64,000 bases of DNA from Microbacterium sp. SA39 (GTDB taxonomy: Bacteria; Actinomycetota; Actinomycetes; Actinomycetales; Microbacteriaceae), in NCBI RefSeq assembly GCF_000967865.1, contig NZ_JXRU01000036.1, forward strand, positions 1 through 64,000, in the 5' to 3' direction. The position numbers and the translations under genes were made by a program. A model generated the notes under the pieces. That model was not told where the DNA came from. It saw only the letters and a list, made by a program, of their open reading frames with translations, and ran no database searches. Positions within the stretch are counted from its first letter, which is position 1, and each line of letters begins with the position of its first letter. Below, in pieces: positions 7,875 to 15,996 of this stretch.

Positions 7875-8921
7875 ATGAAGACCGCGACCCTGCTGGCCGA
7901 GCGCCTCCGATCGCACCGTCTCACGGCTCCGGCCCGCACGGTCGTCGATGCGGCGGCGCACCTGCTCGCCCTACAGAGTCAGGACTTCACCGCCGGGCGA
8001 TGGGCACTCACCCTCCGCACCCGCGGGAAGCTGCGGCTGCACGACGTCGATCGGGCGTTCGACCGCGGCGAGCTGGTGCGGGCGTGGACGATGCGCGGCA
8101 CCCTGCACACCGTTCCGGCGCGGGACCTCGGGTGGATGCTGTCGGTCACGGCTCCGCGGCAGCGACAGCAGGCGGTGGGAAGGCGGCGCGACCTCGGGAT
8201 CGACGACGACATGGTCGCTCTCGCGGTCGACACGCTCACGCCTGCGCTGCGCGACGGCGGCCGCACCCGCACCGAGGTCTTCGAACTCCTCGGGGGTGTG
8301 GGCATCGACCCCACCGGCCAGCGCGGACTGCACCTGCTCTTCGAACTCACGATCGATGGACTGATCTGCCAGGGACCTGTGGTCGCCCGCGACGGGGTGA
8401 CGCGCGAGCAGCGCTTCGTCCTGGTGGAGGAGCACATCCGCGAGCACGCCCGGCCCGATGACCCGCTGGCCGAGTTGTTCGTGCGCTACATCACCGGCCA
8501 CGGCCCGGCCGGCGTCGCCGACTTCGCGTGGTGGTCGGGCCTCACGCTCGGTCAGTCCCGCGACGCGCTCGAACGAGCCCGCCACCGCGTGGACGAGGTC
8601 GATGACGGCCTGTTCCTGGCTCCCGAGCGTCCGCGACGCGCGTCAGGTGGGGCATCCGTCCTCGCCCTCGGCGCCTTCGACGAGTACTACATCTCCTACG
8701 CCGACCGCACGACCGTCTGCGCGCCGGAGCACCTCGCCGCGGTCGGCCCGGGCAAGAACGGCATGGTGCGCGCCACGCTCATCCAGGACGGCCGGGTGAT
8801 CGGATGCTGGACGCACGCGGCCGCGAACCGCGAGGCTCCGCCCGAGCTGTTCACCGAGCCCGCTGATCCGGATGCCGTGGCCGCCGCCCTCGCCCGCTTC
8901 GAGAACTTCATCGCAGGCTGA
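7875..8921 (+). CDS. Winged-helix DNA-binding domain protein (HTH_42 / YcaQ-related)
   Basis: A 348-residue protein of the HTH_42 family. Recognisable features are LLALQSQDFTAGRWALTLRT near the N-terminus, DRGELVRAWTMRGTLHTVPARDLGWML (about residues 70-95), repeated winged-helix segments, and the late GAFDEYYISYADRT motif. E. coli YcaQ is a glycosylase-like protein that unhooks DNA crosslinks, and AlkX/AlkZ relatives share the QXQ-type motif; LQSQD here could be the equivalent. ATG 7875 is preferred because GGGGGG and a CATGAT box precede it. A second member of this family is cut by the right end of the window. Confidence 0.8.
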   Translation: MKTATLLAERLRSHRLTAPARTVVDAAAHLLALQSQDFTAGRWALTLRTRGKLRLHDVDRAFDRGELVRAWTMRGTLHTVPARDLGWMLSVTAPRQRQQAVGRRRDLGIDDDMVALAVDTLTPALRDGGRTRTEVFELLGGVGIDPTGQRGLHLLFELTIDGLICQGPVVARDGVTREQRFVLVEEHIREHARPDDPLAELFVRYITGHGPAGVADFAWWSGLTLGQSRDALERARHRVDEVDDGLFLAPERPRRASGGASVLALGAFDEYYISYADRTTVCAPEHLAAVGPGKNGMVRATLIQDGRVIGCWTHAAANREAPPELFTEPADPDAVAAALARFENFIAG

Positions 8922-8950
8922 GCGACTGAGCGGCTGAGTGCCTGAGCGCC

Positions 8951-10393
8951 CTACTCGCTCGCGTGCCGCGCGAGGAAGTTGTACACCTCGTTGTCGTCCA
9001 CGCCGGGGAACGCACCCCGGGGGAGCGGCGAGAACATGTGCGTGTGCACGCGGGCGCTCGGCCACGCCTTGCCGTTCCAGCGGTCCGCGAGGTCGCTCGA
9101 GGGGCGGCGGCAGCACGCCTCGTCCGGGCAGGTCGACACCGCACGATCGGCCGTCTCGCGCCCGCGCCACCAGCGTGCGTCGTCGAACGGGACTCCCACC
9201 GTGATCGAGAACTCCCCGTCGCTCGACGATCCCGTCTGCGTCGAGCACCAGAACGTGCCCGACTGAGTGTCGGTGTACTGGTGGTGCTCGGTCGTGCGGT
9301 TCTGCTGCGTGAACGCCGCGCGCGCCTGGAACTTGCGGCAGACGCGCTGCCCCTCGACGGCGCCCGTCACGTCCATCGGCAGCGGCAGGTCGTCGTTCTC
9401 GTAGACCCGGGTGATCGCCCCGGTGGCGTCCACGCGCAGGAAGTGCAGCGGCATCCCCAGGTGGTGCGTGACCAGGTTCGTCATCCGCATGCCCGCGGCC
9501 TCGTGCGTCACACCGAACGCATCACGGAAGTCCTCCACCGCGAGGTTGCGGTCCTTCTTCGCCTGCTGCAGGAAGGCGACCGACGCCGTCTCCGGCATGA
9601 GGCAGGACGCGGCGAAGTAGTTGATCTCGAGCCGCTGCTGCAGGAAGTCGGCGTAGTCCGTCGGCGGAGTGTGCCCGAGCAGGCGGTGCGCCATGGCCTG
9701 CAGCGCCATCGAGCGGAGTCCGTGACCTCCGGGGATGGATGCCGGTGGCAGGTAGATCCGCCCGTTCTCGAGGTCGGTGACCGAACGGGTGGAGTGGGGG
9801 AGGTCGTTCACGTAGATCAGCTCGAAGCCGAGCTTCTCGGCCATGATGCTCACCGTGCGGTGGGTCAGCGCGCCCTGCACGTGCCCGGCGGATTTCAGCT
9901 GCTTCTCGGCGAGCTTGTCGATCTCCGGCAGGTAGTTGTTCTGCTCGCGCATGCGCAGCCGCAGCTCGGTGTTCCCGCGACGGGCCTCCTCCGGCGTCGC
10001 GATGGCCTCGCGCTCGCGACGCTGCAGCTCACGGTGCAGACCGAGGATCGATTCGATGGTCTCGTCGCTCGTGCCCTTGGTCACCCGTATCGGCGCGACA
10101 CCGAGCTGGCGGAAGACCGGACTCTCCTGCGCGCGCTCGAGCTCGATCTCGAGGGCGGCGCGACGGTTCGGCGGTTCGCCGGAGATGAGATCGGTCACCT
10201 GCGTGCTCGTCGCCTGCGCGATCGCCTGCAGCAGCGACAGCTTCGGCTCGCGCTTACCGTTCTCGATCAGGCTCAGCTGGGATCCGGCCACGCCGACCAG
10301 CGCGCCGAGTTCGTCGAGAGTGAAGCCGTTCTCCAGTCGGTGATGACGGATGCGGTGGCCGAGAGTCGTGAGGTGGATGCCGGAGGACGCCAT
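8951..10393 (-). CDS. RamB-like XRE-HTH / IrrE-type regulator of carbon metabolism
   Basis: A 480-residue regulator. Residues about 8-65 form an XRE helix-turn-helix (LGHRIRHHRLENGFTLDELG, SQLSLIENGKREPKLSLLQ). The middle contains an ImmA/IrrE-like segment (MALQAMAHRLLGH, then INYFAASCLMPE) that lacks a full HExxH. The C-terminal part, with FQARAAF, CSTQTGSSSDGEFS and a Cys-rich CPDEACCRR, matches the DUF2083/short-chain acyl-CoA regulator group that includes corynebacterial RamB, which controls acetate and glyoxylate genes. It is divergent from pckG, a plausible target. TAAGAT lies 6 nt before its ATG, so the mRNA is probably leaderless. Confidence 0.85.
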   Translation of the reverse strand: MASSGIHLTTLGHRIRHHRLENGFTLDELGALVGVAGSQLSLIENGKREPKLSLLQAIAQATSTQVTDLISGEPPNRRAALEIELERAQESPVFRQLGVAPIRVTKGTSDETIESILGLHRELQRREREAIATPEEARRGNTELRLRMREQNNYLPEIDKLAEKQLKSAGHVQGALTHRTVSIMAEKLGFELIYVNDLPHSTRSVTDLENGRIYLPPASIPGGHGLRSMALQAMAHRLLGHTPPTDYADFLQQRLEINYFAASCLMPETASVAFLQQAKKDRNLAVEDFRDAFGVTHEAAGMRMTNLVTHHLGMPLHFLRVDATGAITRVYENDDLPLPMDVTGAVEGQRVCRKFQARAAFTQQNRTTEHHQYTDTQSGTFWCSTQTGSSSDGEFSITVGVPFDDARWWRGRETADRAVSTCPDEACCRRPSSDLADRWNGKAWPSARVHTHMFSPLPRGAFPGVDDNEVYNFLARHASE

Positions 10394-10399
10394 TCCTTG

Positions 10400-10425
10400 A
10401 TCTTAGCGAAAGAACTCGAATTCTT
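10400..10425 (-). promoter_or_regulatory. Leaderless promoter with embedded palindromic operator (RamB-like gene)
   Basis: On the minus strand TAAGAT (10405-10400) ends 6 nt before the ATG at 10393. Just upstream lies AAGAACTCGAATTCTT (10410-10425), a palindrome with a single mismatched pair, in the -10/-35 spacer. Its position suggests autoregulation, and it is about 78 bp upstream of pckG, which it might also control. Confidence 0.55.
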
Positions 10426-10502
10426 ACTCCCCGATTCGTCCGAAAATACCTCGCGAGTCGGAAGAAGATGGGTCTAACGCCCCACACTTCAAAGGAGCAG
10501 TC

Positions 10503-12365
10503 ATGGCCATGGCCGAAGTCATCACCCCTCGCACGTCCCCCGTCGCAACGACGCGCACCTTCGGTGCCGCACCGACGTATGACACTCCCGCGATGGCTGA
10601 GCTGGTCGCCTGGGTCGACGAGATCAGCACCCTCACGCAGCCCGACTCCGTGCACTGGGTCGACGGCTCCCGCGCCGAGAACGACTGGCTCCTGCGCGGC
10701 CTCGTCTCCGAGGGCAAGCTCATCAAGCTCAACCCGGAATGGCGTCCCGGCTCCTACCTCGCCCGCTCGCACCCGAGCGATGTCGCTCGCACCGAGGGAC
10801 GCACGTACATCGCGTCGGAGCGGGAAGAGGATGCCGGCCCCACCAACAACTGGGCCGCTCCCGCCGACATGCGCGCCAAGATGACCGAGATCTTCGAGGG
10901 CTCCATGCGCGGGCGCACGATGTACGTCGTGCCGTTCTCCATGGGCCCGGTCGGCGGACCCCTCTCCCACATCGGGGTGCAGGTCACCGACAGTGCCTAC
11001 GCGGTCGCCTCGATCGGCATCATGACCCGTGTCGGCGAAGCCGTCACGAGCCGGATCGCCGGGGGCGCGCCCTGGGTCAAGACCGTGCACAGCGTCGGCG
11101 CACCGCTCGCCACGGGCGAGCCGGACGTCGAGTGGCCCTGCAACGACGACAAGTACATCGTGCACTTCCCCGAGACTCTCGAGGTCTACTCGTTCGGCTC
11201 CGGCTACGGCGGCAACGCGATCCTCGCGAAGAAGTGCTTCGCGCTGCGCATCGCCTCGGTGATCGCCCGCGACGAGGGCTGGCTCGCCGAGCACATGCTG
11301 CTCATCCGTGTGATCGATCCGCAGGGCAAGGCGTACCATGTCGCGGCCGCGTTCCCCTCGGCGTGCGGCAAGACGAACCTCGCGATGCTGCGGCCGACGA
11401 TCCCGGGCTGGAAGGTCGAGACCCTCGGCGACGACATCGCGTGGATCCGCCCCGGTGAGGACGGCCGCATGTGGGCCATCAACCCCGAGGCCGGATTCTT
11501 CGGCGTCGCTCCCGGCACCGGCGAGTCGACCAACGTCACCGCGGTCGAGACGCTGTGGGGCAACACGATCTTCACCAACGTCGCGCTCCGCCCCGACGGC
11601 GACGTGTGGTGGGAGGGTCTGACCGACCAGGCGCCGGCGCACCTGATCGACTGGGAGGGCAACGACTGGACTCCCGACTCCGACCGGCCTGCCGCGCACC
11701 CGAACTCGCGCTTCACCGTGTCGGCGTCTCAGTGCCCGCAGATCTCCGAGGACTGGGAGCAGGCCGTGCCGCTCGACGTCATCCTCTTCGGCGGACGACG
11801 TGCGAGCAACGTCCCGCTCGTGGTCGAGGCGACCGACTGGACCCACGGCGTGTTCCTCGGCTCCAACATCTCGTCCGAGCGCACTGCTGCCGCCGAGGGC
11901 AAGGTCGGCGAGCTCCGTCGCGACCCCTTCGCGATGCTGCCGTTCTGCGGCTACAACATGGCCGACTACTTCGCGCACTGGCTCAAGGTCGGCCGTGGCC
12001 TGCGCTTCGACCGTGCACCGCGCATCTTCCAGGTGAACTGGTTCCGCCGAGGCGACGACGGCCGGTTCCTGTGGCCCGGCTTCGGCGACAACTCGCGCGT
12101 CGTCGACTGGATCATCCGCCGCATCGCGGGTCAGGTGCCCGCCGTCGACAGCCCGATCGGACGTCTGCCGCGCACTGAGGATCTGAACCTCGACGGACTC
12201 GACATCCCCGCCGCCGACCTCGACGAGCTGTTCTCCGTCGACGCCGAGGCGTGGAAGACCGAGGCCGATCTCACCGAGGAGTTCTACGACACCTTCGGCG
12301 ACAAGGTTCCGGCGGCGCTGCGCGCCGAGCTCGCCTCGCTCCGCTACCGCCTCGCGAAGGCGTAG
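10503..12365 (+). CDS. pckG: Phosphoenolpyruvate carboxykinase (GTP)
   Basis: A 620-residue cytosolic enzyme converting oxaloacetate plus GTP to PEP, GDP and CO2, the entry step of gluconeogenesis. The kinase-1a loop [14 protein letters not shown] carries the hyperreactive Cys at residue 288 and Lys290. Other GTP-PEPCK signatures are [64 protein letters not shown] and [17 protein letters not shown]. Length is typical of the GTP class. GGAG precedes the ATG by 6-7 nt (a second ATG at 10509 is also possible). A perfect hairpin terminator follows. Confidence 0.97.
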   Translation: MAMAEVITPRTSPVATTRTFGAAPTYDTPAMAELVAWVDEISTLTQPDSVHWVDGSRAENDWLLRGLVSEGKLIKLNPEWRPGSYLARSHPSDVARTEGRTYIASEREEDAGPTNNWAAPADMRAKMTEIFEGSMRGRTMYVVPFSMGPVGGPLSHIGVQVTDSAYAVASIGIMTRVGEAVTSRIAGGAPWVKTVHSVGAPLATGEPDVEWPCNDDKYIVHFPETLEVYSFGSGYGGNAILAKKCFALRIASVIARDEGWLAEHMLLIRVIDPQGKAYHVAAAFPSACGKTNLAMLRPTIPGWKVETLGDDIAWIRPGEDGRMWAINPEAGFFGVAPGTGESTNVTAVETLWGNTIFTNVALRPDGDVWWEGLTDQAPAHLIDWEGNDWTPDSDRPAAHPNSRFTVSASQCPQISEDWEQAVPLDVILFGGRRASNVPLVVEATDWTHGVFLGSNISSERTAAAEGKVGELRRDPFAMLPFCGYNMADYFAHWLKVGRGLRFDRAPRIFQVNWFRRGDDGRFLWPGFGDNSRVVDWIIRRIAGQVPAVDSPIGRLPRTEDLNLDGLDIPAADLDELFSVDAEAWKTEADLTEEFYDTFGDKVPAALRAELASLRYRLAKA

Positions 12366-12376
12366 CCCCCAGACCG

Positions 12377-12400
12377 GTGCCGACTCGGGGGAGTCGGCAC
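12377..12400 (+). terminator. Terminator hairpin after pckG
   Basis: Perfect 10-bp stem GTGCCGACTC/GAGTCGGCAC with a GGGG loop, 11 nt after the pckG stop, followed by ctctt instead of a full U-tract. Confidence 0.75.
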
Positions 12401-12408
12401 CTCTTACC

Positions 12409-12471
12409 CGCGAAGGCGGGACCCCGGAGACAAACCCATGGCTGAGTGGTCTCCGGTGTCCCGCCTTCGCG
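12409..12471. repeat. 63-bp intergenic palindrome with 23-bp arms
   Basis: Left arm 12409-12431 and right arm 12449-12471 are inverted copies that match at 22 of 23 positions (core CGCGAAGGCGGGAC), around a 17-nt loop. It stands between the pckG terminator and the next element and could act as a bidirectional terminator between pckG and the convergent ABC exporter gene. Confidence 0.7.
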
Positions 12472-12488
12472 TATGTCCGCATTCTTCG

Positions 12489-12568
12489 CCGAGACCCCGG
12501 GTTGCGGTCGAAACCCCGCGTTGTGGACGTCCGCAGGGCGGGGTCTCGACGCGAAGCCGGGGTCTCGG
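12489..12568. repeat. 80-bp intergenic palindromic element (GAGACCCCG type)
   Basis: Arms 12489-12519 and 12538-12568 are inverted copies matching at 26 of 31 positions around an 18-nt loop. Each arm carries a related motif twice (CCGAGACCCCGG, then TCGAAACCCCGC). This two-motif arm plus 18-nt loop design recurs in the 68-bp family at 14847, 15893 and 26620, although the sequence differs. Confidence 0.65.
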
Positions 12569-12592
12569 AGGAAGACGGAGGGGGAGGGGAAG

Positions 12593-14491
12593 TCAGGCCA
12601 GCAGCTGGTGCCGCGCGAGGTCGCGGTAGAGCGGCGTCGACTCCACGAGTTCGGCGTGGGTTCCCTGGCCGACCACCACGCCGTCCTGCAGCACGACGAT
12701 CAGGTCGCTGTCGACCACGGTCGACAGTCGGTGGGCGATCACGATGAGGGTCCGGTCGGTCGAGACGGCGTCGATCGCCTCGCGCATCCGCTGCTCGTTG
12801 ACGCCGTCGAGCGACGACGTCGACTCGTCGAGCAGCAGGATCGGAGCGTTCGTCAGCAGCGCGCGGGCGATCGCGAGGCGCTGGCGCTCGCCGCCGGAGA
12901 GCATCACGCCGTCCTCGCCGACGGGAGCCGCGAGCCCGAGCGGGTTGCGCTCGAGCACGTCGCCGAGGTTCACGGCACGCAGCACGCGCTCGCAGTCGGC
13001 GTCGGAAGCATCGGGCGCCGCGAGCCGGAGGTTCTCGGCCAGAGTTCCCGCAAGGGTGGGCGCGTCCTGCTCGACGTAGCCGAACTGGGCGCGGAGCTCG
13101 TCGCGCGGGTAGGTGCGAGCGTCGTGCCCGTGCAGCCGGATGGAACCACCCGTCGGGTCGTAGAACCGCTCGATCAGTGACAGGATCGTGCTCTTGCCGG
13201 CACCACTCGGGCCCACCAGCGCCACGCGGGAGCCACGGGGCACCGTGAACGACACGCCGCGCAGCACCTCGTGGTCGGGGACCGCGCTCGCATCGGCATC
13301 CGCCGCTTCGACGTGCGCGTCGGCCAGGAGGTTCCGTGCCTCCTTGGCCGCCGCCTCGCGGGCGGCGACGACGTTCGCCGGGTAGTGGAAGCGCACGTCG
13401 CGGAACTCGATGGCCGCAGCTGCGCCGGATGCCGCGTCCGAGGCCGCCTCTCCGCGGAGGGAGGCCGCGATGCGATCGTCGTCCTGCGTCTCGGTGGGCA
13501 GGTCGAGCACTTCCTGGATGCGGCCGAGGGCGCCGAGCGCTTGGTTCACCGAGGTGATCGCGCCGAACGTCGTGGCGAGGGGCATCACCAGCAGGAACAG
13601 GAACATGATGAACGCGATCAGCGAGGCGATTGTGATCGCGCCGGCCGCGACGCGGAATCCGCCGACGCCCAGCACGACGAGCAACGAGAGCTGCAGCGCG
13701 ATGCCCGAGACGGGGACCACCAGCGACGAGATCTTGGCGATCCGCACTCCGATCCCGTAGGCGTCGGATGCGAGCTCAGACACCGCGGCGGTCTCGCGCT
13801 CGGTCGCGCCCGACGCGCGCACCGTGCGGATCGAGCCGATCGCGCGTTCGACGCCGGATGCCAGCGCACCGACCTTCTCCTGCTGCTGCGTGGATGCCGT
13901 GCGGATGCGACCGCTGAGCAGCACGACCGTGACGACCGAGACGCCGATCACGATGACGATGAGGAGAAGCAGGATCGGGTCGATCACGAGCATCGCGATG
14001 AGGGCCCCGAGGAACAGGACGGCGCTGCCGACGGCATCCGCCAGTCCCTGGGTGAGCACGGCATAGAGGAGCGTCGTGTCGGTGCCGACGCGGGAGACGA
14101 GGTCGCCGGTGCGGCGCGCGTCGAACTCCGAGATCGGCAGGTGCAGGATGCGCGAGATGAGCTTGCGCCGGCTCGAGTACACGACCGCGGTTCCGGTGCG
14201 CTGCAGCAGGTAGTGCTGGAACCCGGAGATGATCGACGACACGATCACGAAGCCGACGAGGAGCCAGACGAGGATGCCGAGCGTGCCTCCGGACTGCACC
14301 GCCTCGATGACCTGACCGACGAGCAGCGGCTGCACGAGCGACGTCGCGGCGCCGACGATGCTGAGCACGGCGACGACGATGAGTGTGCGCTTGTGTTCGA
14401 AGAGGAAGGGGAGGAGCTGGCGGAACGTGGCGCGGGGGCCTTCGGGCTGCGCACCGCGTCCGCGGCGGCGTGGTGTCGCCGTGCTGGACAT
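12593..14491 (-). CDS. ABC exporter, fused transmembrane and ATPase domains
   Basis: A 632-residue half-transporter. Six transmembrane helices occupy residues about 35-340 (for example IVVAVLSIVGAATSLVQPLL, AVLFLGALIAMLVIDPILLL). The ATPase domain follows: Walker A GPSGAGKST, Q-loop YVEQDAPTLAGT, signature MLSGGERQRLAIARALL, Walker B ILLLDESTSSLD and switch His in VIAHRL. It should act as a homodimer exporting drugs, lipids or peptides (MsbA/BmrA type). RBS GAGGTCC precedes the ATG. It is the second gene of an operon with a 68-residue HTH protein, 81 nt upstream, which probably controls it. Confidence 0.92.
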   Translation of the reverse strand: MSSTATPRRRGRGAQPEGPRATFRQLLPFLFEHKRTLIVVAVLSIVGAATSLVQPLLVGQVIEAVQSGGTLGILVWLLVGFVIVSSIISGFQHYLLQRTGTAVVYSSRRKLISRILHLPISEFDARRTGDLVSRVGTDTTLLYAVLTQGLADAVGSAVLFLGALIAMLVIDPILLLLIVIVIGVSVVTVVLLSGRIRTASTQQQEKVGALASGVERAIGSIRTVRASGATERETAAVSELASDAYGIGVRIAKISSLVVPVSGIALQLSLLVVLGVGGFRVAAGAITIASLIAFIMFLFLLVMPLATTFGAITSVNQALGALGRIQEVLDLPTETQDDDRIAASLRGEAASDAASGAAAAIEFRDVRFHYPANVVAAREAAAKEARNLLADAHVEAADADASAVPDHEVLRGVSFTVPRGSRVALVGPSGAGKSTILSLIERFYDPTGGSIRLHGHDARTYPRDELRAQFGYVEQDAPTLAGTLAENLRLAAPDASDADCERVLRAVNLGDVLERNPLGLAAPVGEDGVMLSGGERQRLAIARALLTNAPILLLDESTSSLDGVNEQRMREAIDAVSTDRTLIVIAHRLSTVVDSDLIVVLQDGVVVGQGTHAELVESTPLYRDLARHQLLA

Positions 14492-14572
14492 GCGGGACCT
14501 CGATCTGAGAAGGGTACTTAGAACGTACTTCGTGCACGTCCGGATTCTGTGGATGGGCTGTAAGCCCAGGAT

Positions 14573-14779
14573 CTATTGGCGGCCGTACTTGCGGTGCGCG
14601 GCCTGCTTGCTCACACCGAGGGCGCTGGCGATCGCCTGCCACGAGTACCCGGCATTGCGTGCTCGGCGCACCTGCCCCTCCTCGGCGCGCGAGATCTCCT
14701 TGCGGATGCCGGCGAGCCGGTGCAGCTCGGCCAGCGGTTCGCCTCCGTCGTCTTCCGCGATCGCGGTCGGTGTCGTCAT
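14573..14779 (-). CDS. Small helix-turn-helix regulator, 68 residues
   Basis: A single HTH with little else. An acidic helix (GEPLAELHRLAGIRKEIS) is followed by RRARNAGYSWQAIASALGVSKQAAHRKYG, a sigma-region-4/homeodomain-like HTH ending the protein. An AGGAGG ribosome binding site precedes the ATG. Two identically spaced GTCAA-N6-TTGAC palindromes overlap its -35 and -10, so it is probably an autorepressor that also controls the ABC exporter downstream. No ligand-binding domain is present, so signal input is unknown. Confidence 0.8.
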   Translation of the reverse strand: MTTPTAIAEDDGGEPLAELHRLAGIRKEISRAEEGQVRRARNAGYSWQAIASALGVSKQAAHRKYGRQ

Positions 14780-14793
14780 GGTGGACCTCCTGC

Positions 14794-14837
14794 GTCAATC
14801 TTCGTTGACGCGGGGCGGGTTGTCAACATCAATTGAC
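14794..14837 (-). promoter_or_regulatory. Promoter with twin operators GTCAA-N6-TTGAC
   Basis: Two palindromes, GTCAA-tcttcg-TTGAC (14794-14809) and GTCAA-catcaa-TTGAC (14822-14837), have 28 bp centre to centre. On the minus strand a consensus -35 TTGACA (14826-14821) lies 17 bp from GAAGAT (14803-14798). One operator overlaps each promoter element, the classical layout for repression. Confidence 0.75.
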
Positions 14838-14846
14838 GTGGCGGAT

Positions 14847-14914
14847 CGGAGGGGATCTGCAGTGCGGAGGGGCGTGTCCGCTGATTCGGCCCTCCGAAGC
14901 GTGGATCCCCTCCG
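14847..14914. repeat. 68-bp palindromic repeat, copy 1
   Basis: Arms 14847-14871 and 14890-14914 are 25-nt inverted copies (about 20 matches) with an 18-nt loop. Each arm has CGGAGG at both ends around GATCTGC or its equivalent. It is the same length and design as the copies at 15893 and 26620. It lies upstream of the DUF559 gene. Confidence 0.8.
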
Positions 14915-15039
14915 GTGTGCCGAGCCCATGTGCATCCACTGTTCCTCCACATCGCCGCTGTGTCGCGGGGTGTCCAGACGCCTTGGGCGCCGAGCGCTCT
15001 GACCACCGCGCGTCGCAGCAGATTCGAGAGCCTGGGGCG

Positions 15040-15864
15040 ATGCGACTTCTCGAGATCATGCAGGCGGCGAATGGCGTGGCTCCGGTTTCGGCCTTGCGAT
15101 CCGAAGGCATCACACGGCACATGGTGGATAGAGCGGTCCAGCGTGGCGACGTGGTTCGCGTTCGTCGAGGGTGGGTAACCCTCCCTGGGGCTGACCCCAT
15201 GCTCGTCGCTGCGGCGAAGACCGGAGTCGTCCTCACCTGCATCACGCAGGCGCACAGGCTCGGGCTCTGGGTGCTGAAGGATGGCAGCACCCACGTCGCA
15301 GCGCCGCGCCACGCCGGGCGCATCGCCGTCCGTGCGCACGTGCACTGGGAACGGCCGGTCGTCCCGCGTGAACCCTCGGCACTGGAGGACCCGATCGAGA
15401 ACGTGCTCGCCATCGTCGCTCGCTGCCAACCCCGCGAGAAGGCTCTGGCCATCTGGAACTCGGCCCTCCAGACGCAGAAGACGACGATCGAGGTGCTTCA
15501 TGGTCTGCCTCTGGCGACCGAAGCGCGTCACCTCTTCGCCGAGCTCACGCCGTTCGCGGACTCGGGGCTCGAGACGATCGTCGTGCCGCGCCTTCGGTGG
15601 TTGAAGCTCCCGCTTCGGCGCCAGATCTGGCTGGCCGGTCACCGAGTCGACCTGCTCATCGGTGACCGTCTGGTCGTGCAGATCGACGGTGGGCACCACG
15701 TCGGCGACCAGCGCTCGGAGGACATCGCCCACGATGCTCGGCTCATGCTGATGGGATTCCATGTCATCCGGATCGGATACAGCCAGATCGTGGACGACTG
15801 GCCCGACGTTCAGGACGTGATCATGCGGGCTGTCGCGCAGGGGCTGCACCGTGCACGTACCTGA
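15040..15864 (+). CDS. AbiEi-like wHTH plus DUF559 (Vsr/PD-(D/E)XK-like) protein
   Basis: A 274-residue protein. Residues about 1-60 resemble the winged-helix domain of AbiEi antitoxins (MRLLEIMQAANGVAPVSALRSEGITRHMVDRAVQ, split here by region; then RVRRGWVTLPGA). The C-terminal 100 residues are DUF559 (QIWLAGHRVDLLIGDRLVVQIDGGHH, then D-x-x-H-D-x-x-L-x-x-x-G-x-x-V-x-R). In nuclease members the strand reads E-x-D-G-x-x-H; here Gln replaces the usual Glu (VVQIDG), so catalysis may be lost. No AbiEii-type toxin is adjacent. Both sides carry the 68-bp palindromic repeat. Function unknown. Confidence 0.75.
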   Translation: MRLLEIMQAANGVAPVSALRSEGITRHMVDRAVQRGDVVRVRRGWVTLPGADPMLVAAAKTGVVLTCITQAHRLGLWVLKDGSTHVAAPRHAGRIAVRAHVHWERPVVPREPSALEDPIENVLAIVARCQPREKALAIWNSALQTQKTTIEVLHGLPLATEARHLFAELTPFADSGLETIVVPRLRWLKLPLRRQIWLAGHRVDLLIGDRLVVQIDGGHHVGDQRSEDIAHDARLMLMGFHVIRIGYSQIVDDWPDVQDVIMRAVAQGLHRART

Positions 15865-15884
15865 GCGGCCGGCGGACCGGCCGC
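15865..15884 (+). terminator. Hairpin directly after the DUF559 gene
   Basis: Perfect 8-bp stem GCGGCCGG/CCGGCCGC with loop CGGA immediately after the stop codon. There is no U-tract; probably a terminator or 3'-end stabiliser. Confidence 0.55.
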
Positions 15885-15892
15885 GCGCAATA

Positions 15893-15960
15893 CGGAGGAG
15901 ATCTGCGTTTCGGAGGACAGGAACCTTGTTTCCAGACCTCCGAAACGCGGATCTCCTCCG
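15893..15960. repeat. 68-bp palindromic repeat, copy 2 (best conserved)
   Basis: The 24-nt arms (15893-15916 and 15937-15960) match at 23 of 24 positions: CGGAGGAGATCTGCGTTTCG plus GAGG, and its inverse. With copies 1 and 3 it defines a family with constant 68-bp length. It lies 28 bp downstream of the DUF559 gene and 37 bp before the LD-carboxypeptidase start. Confidence 0.85.
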
Positions 15961-15996
15961 AACTGTCGGCCCGCCGCCCGATGACACACTGGACGG

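Noticed and set aside
10254..12482. 742-residue reverse-strand open frame over pckG
   Set aside because: Complement of the conserved PEPCK gene; no recognisable protein features.
14847..14914. Simple rho-independent terminator
   Set aside because: It lies upstream of both flanking genes' starts, lacks a U-tract, and has two relatives of identical length, so a repeat family explains it better.
15040..15864. Type IV toxin-antitoxin (AbiE) system
   Set aside because: Only an AbiEi-like N-terminal domain is present. There is no nucleotidyltransferase AbiEii partner on either side.
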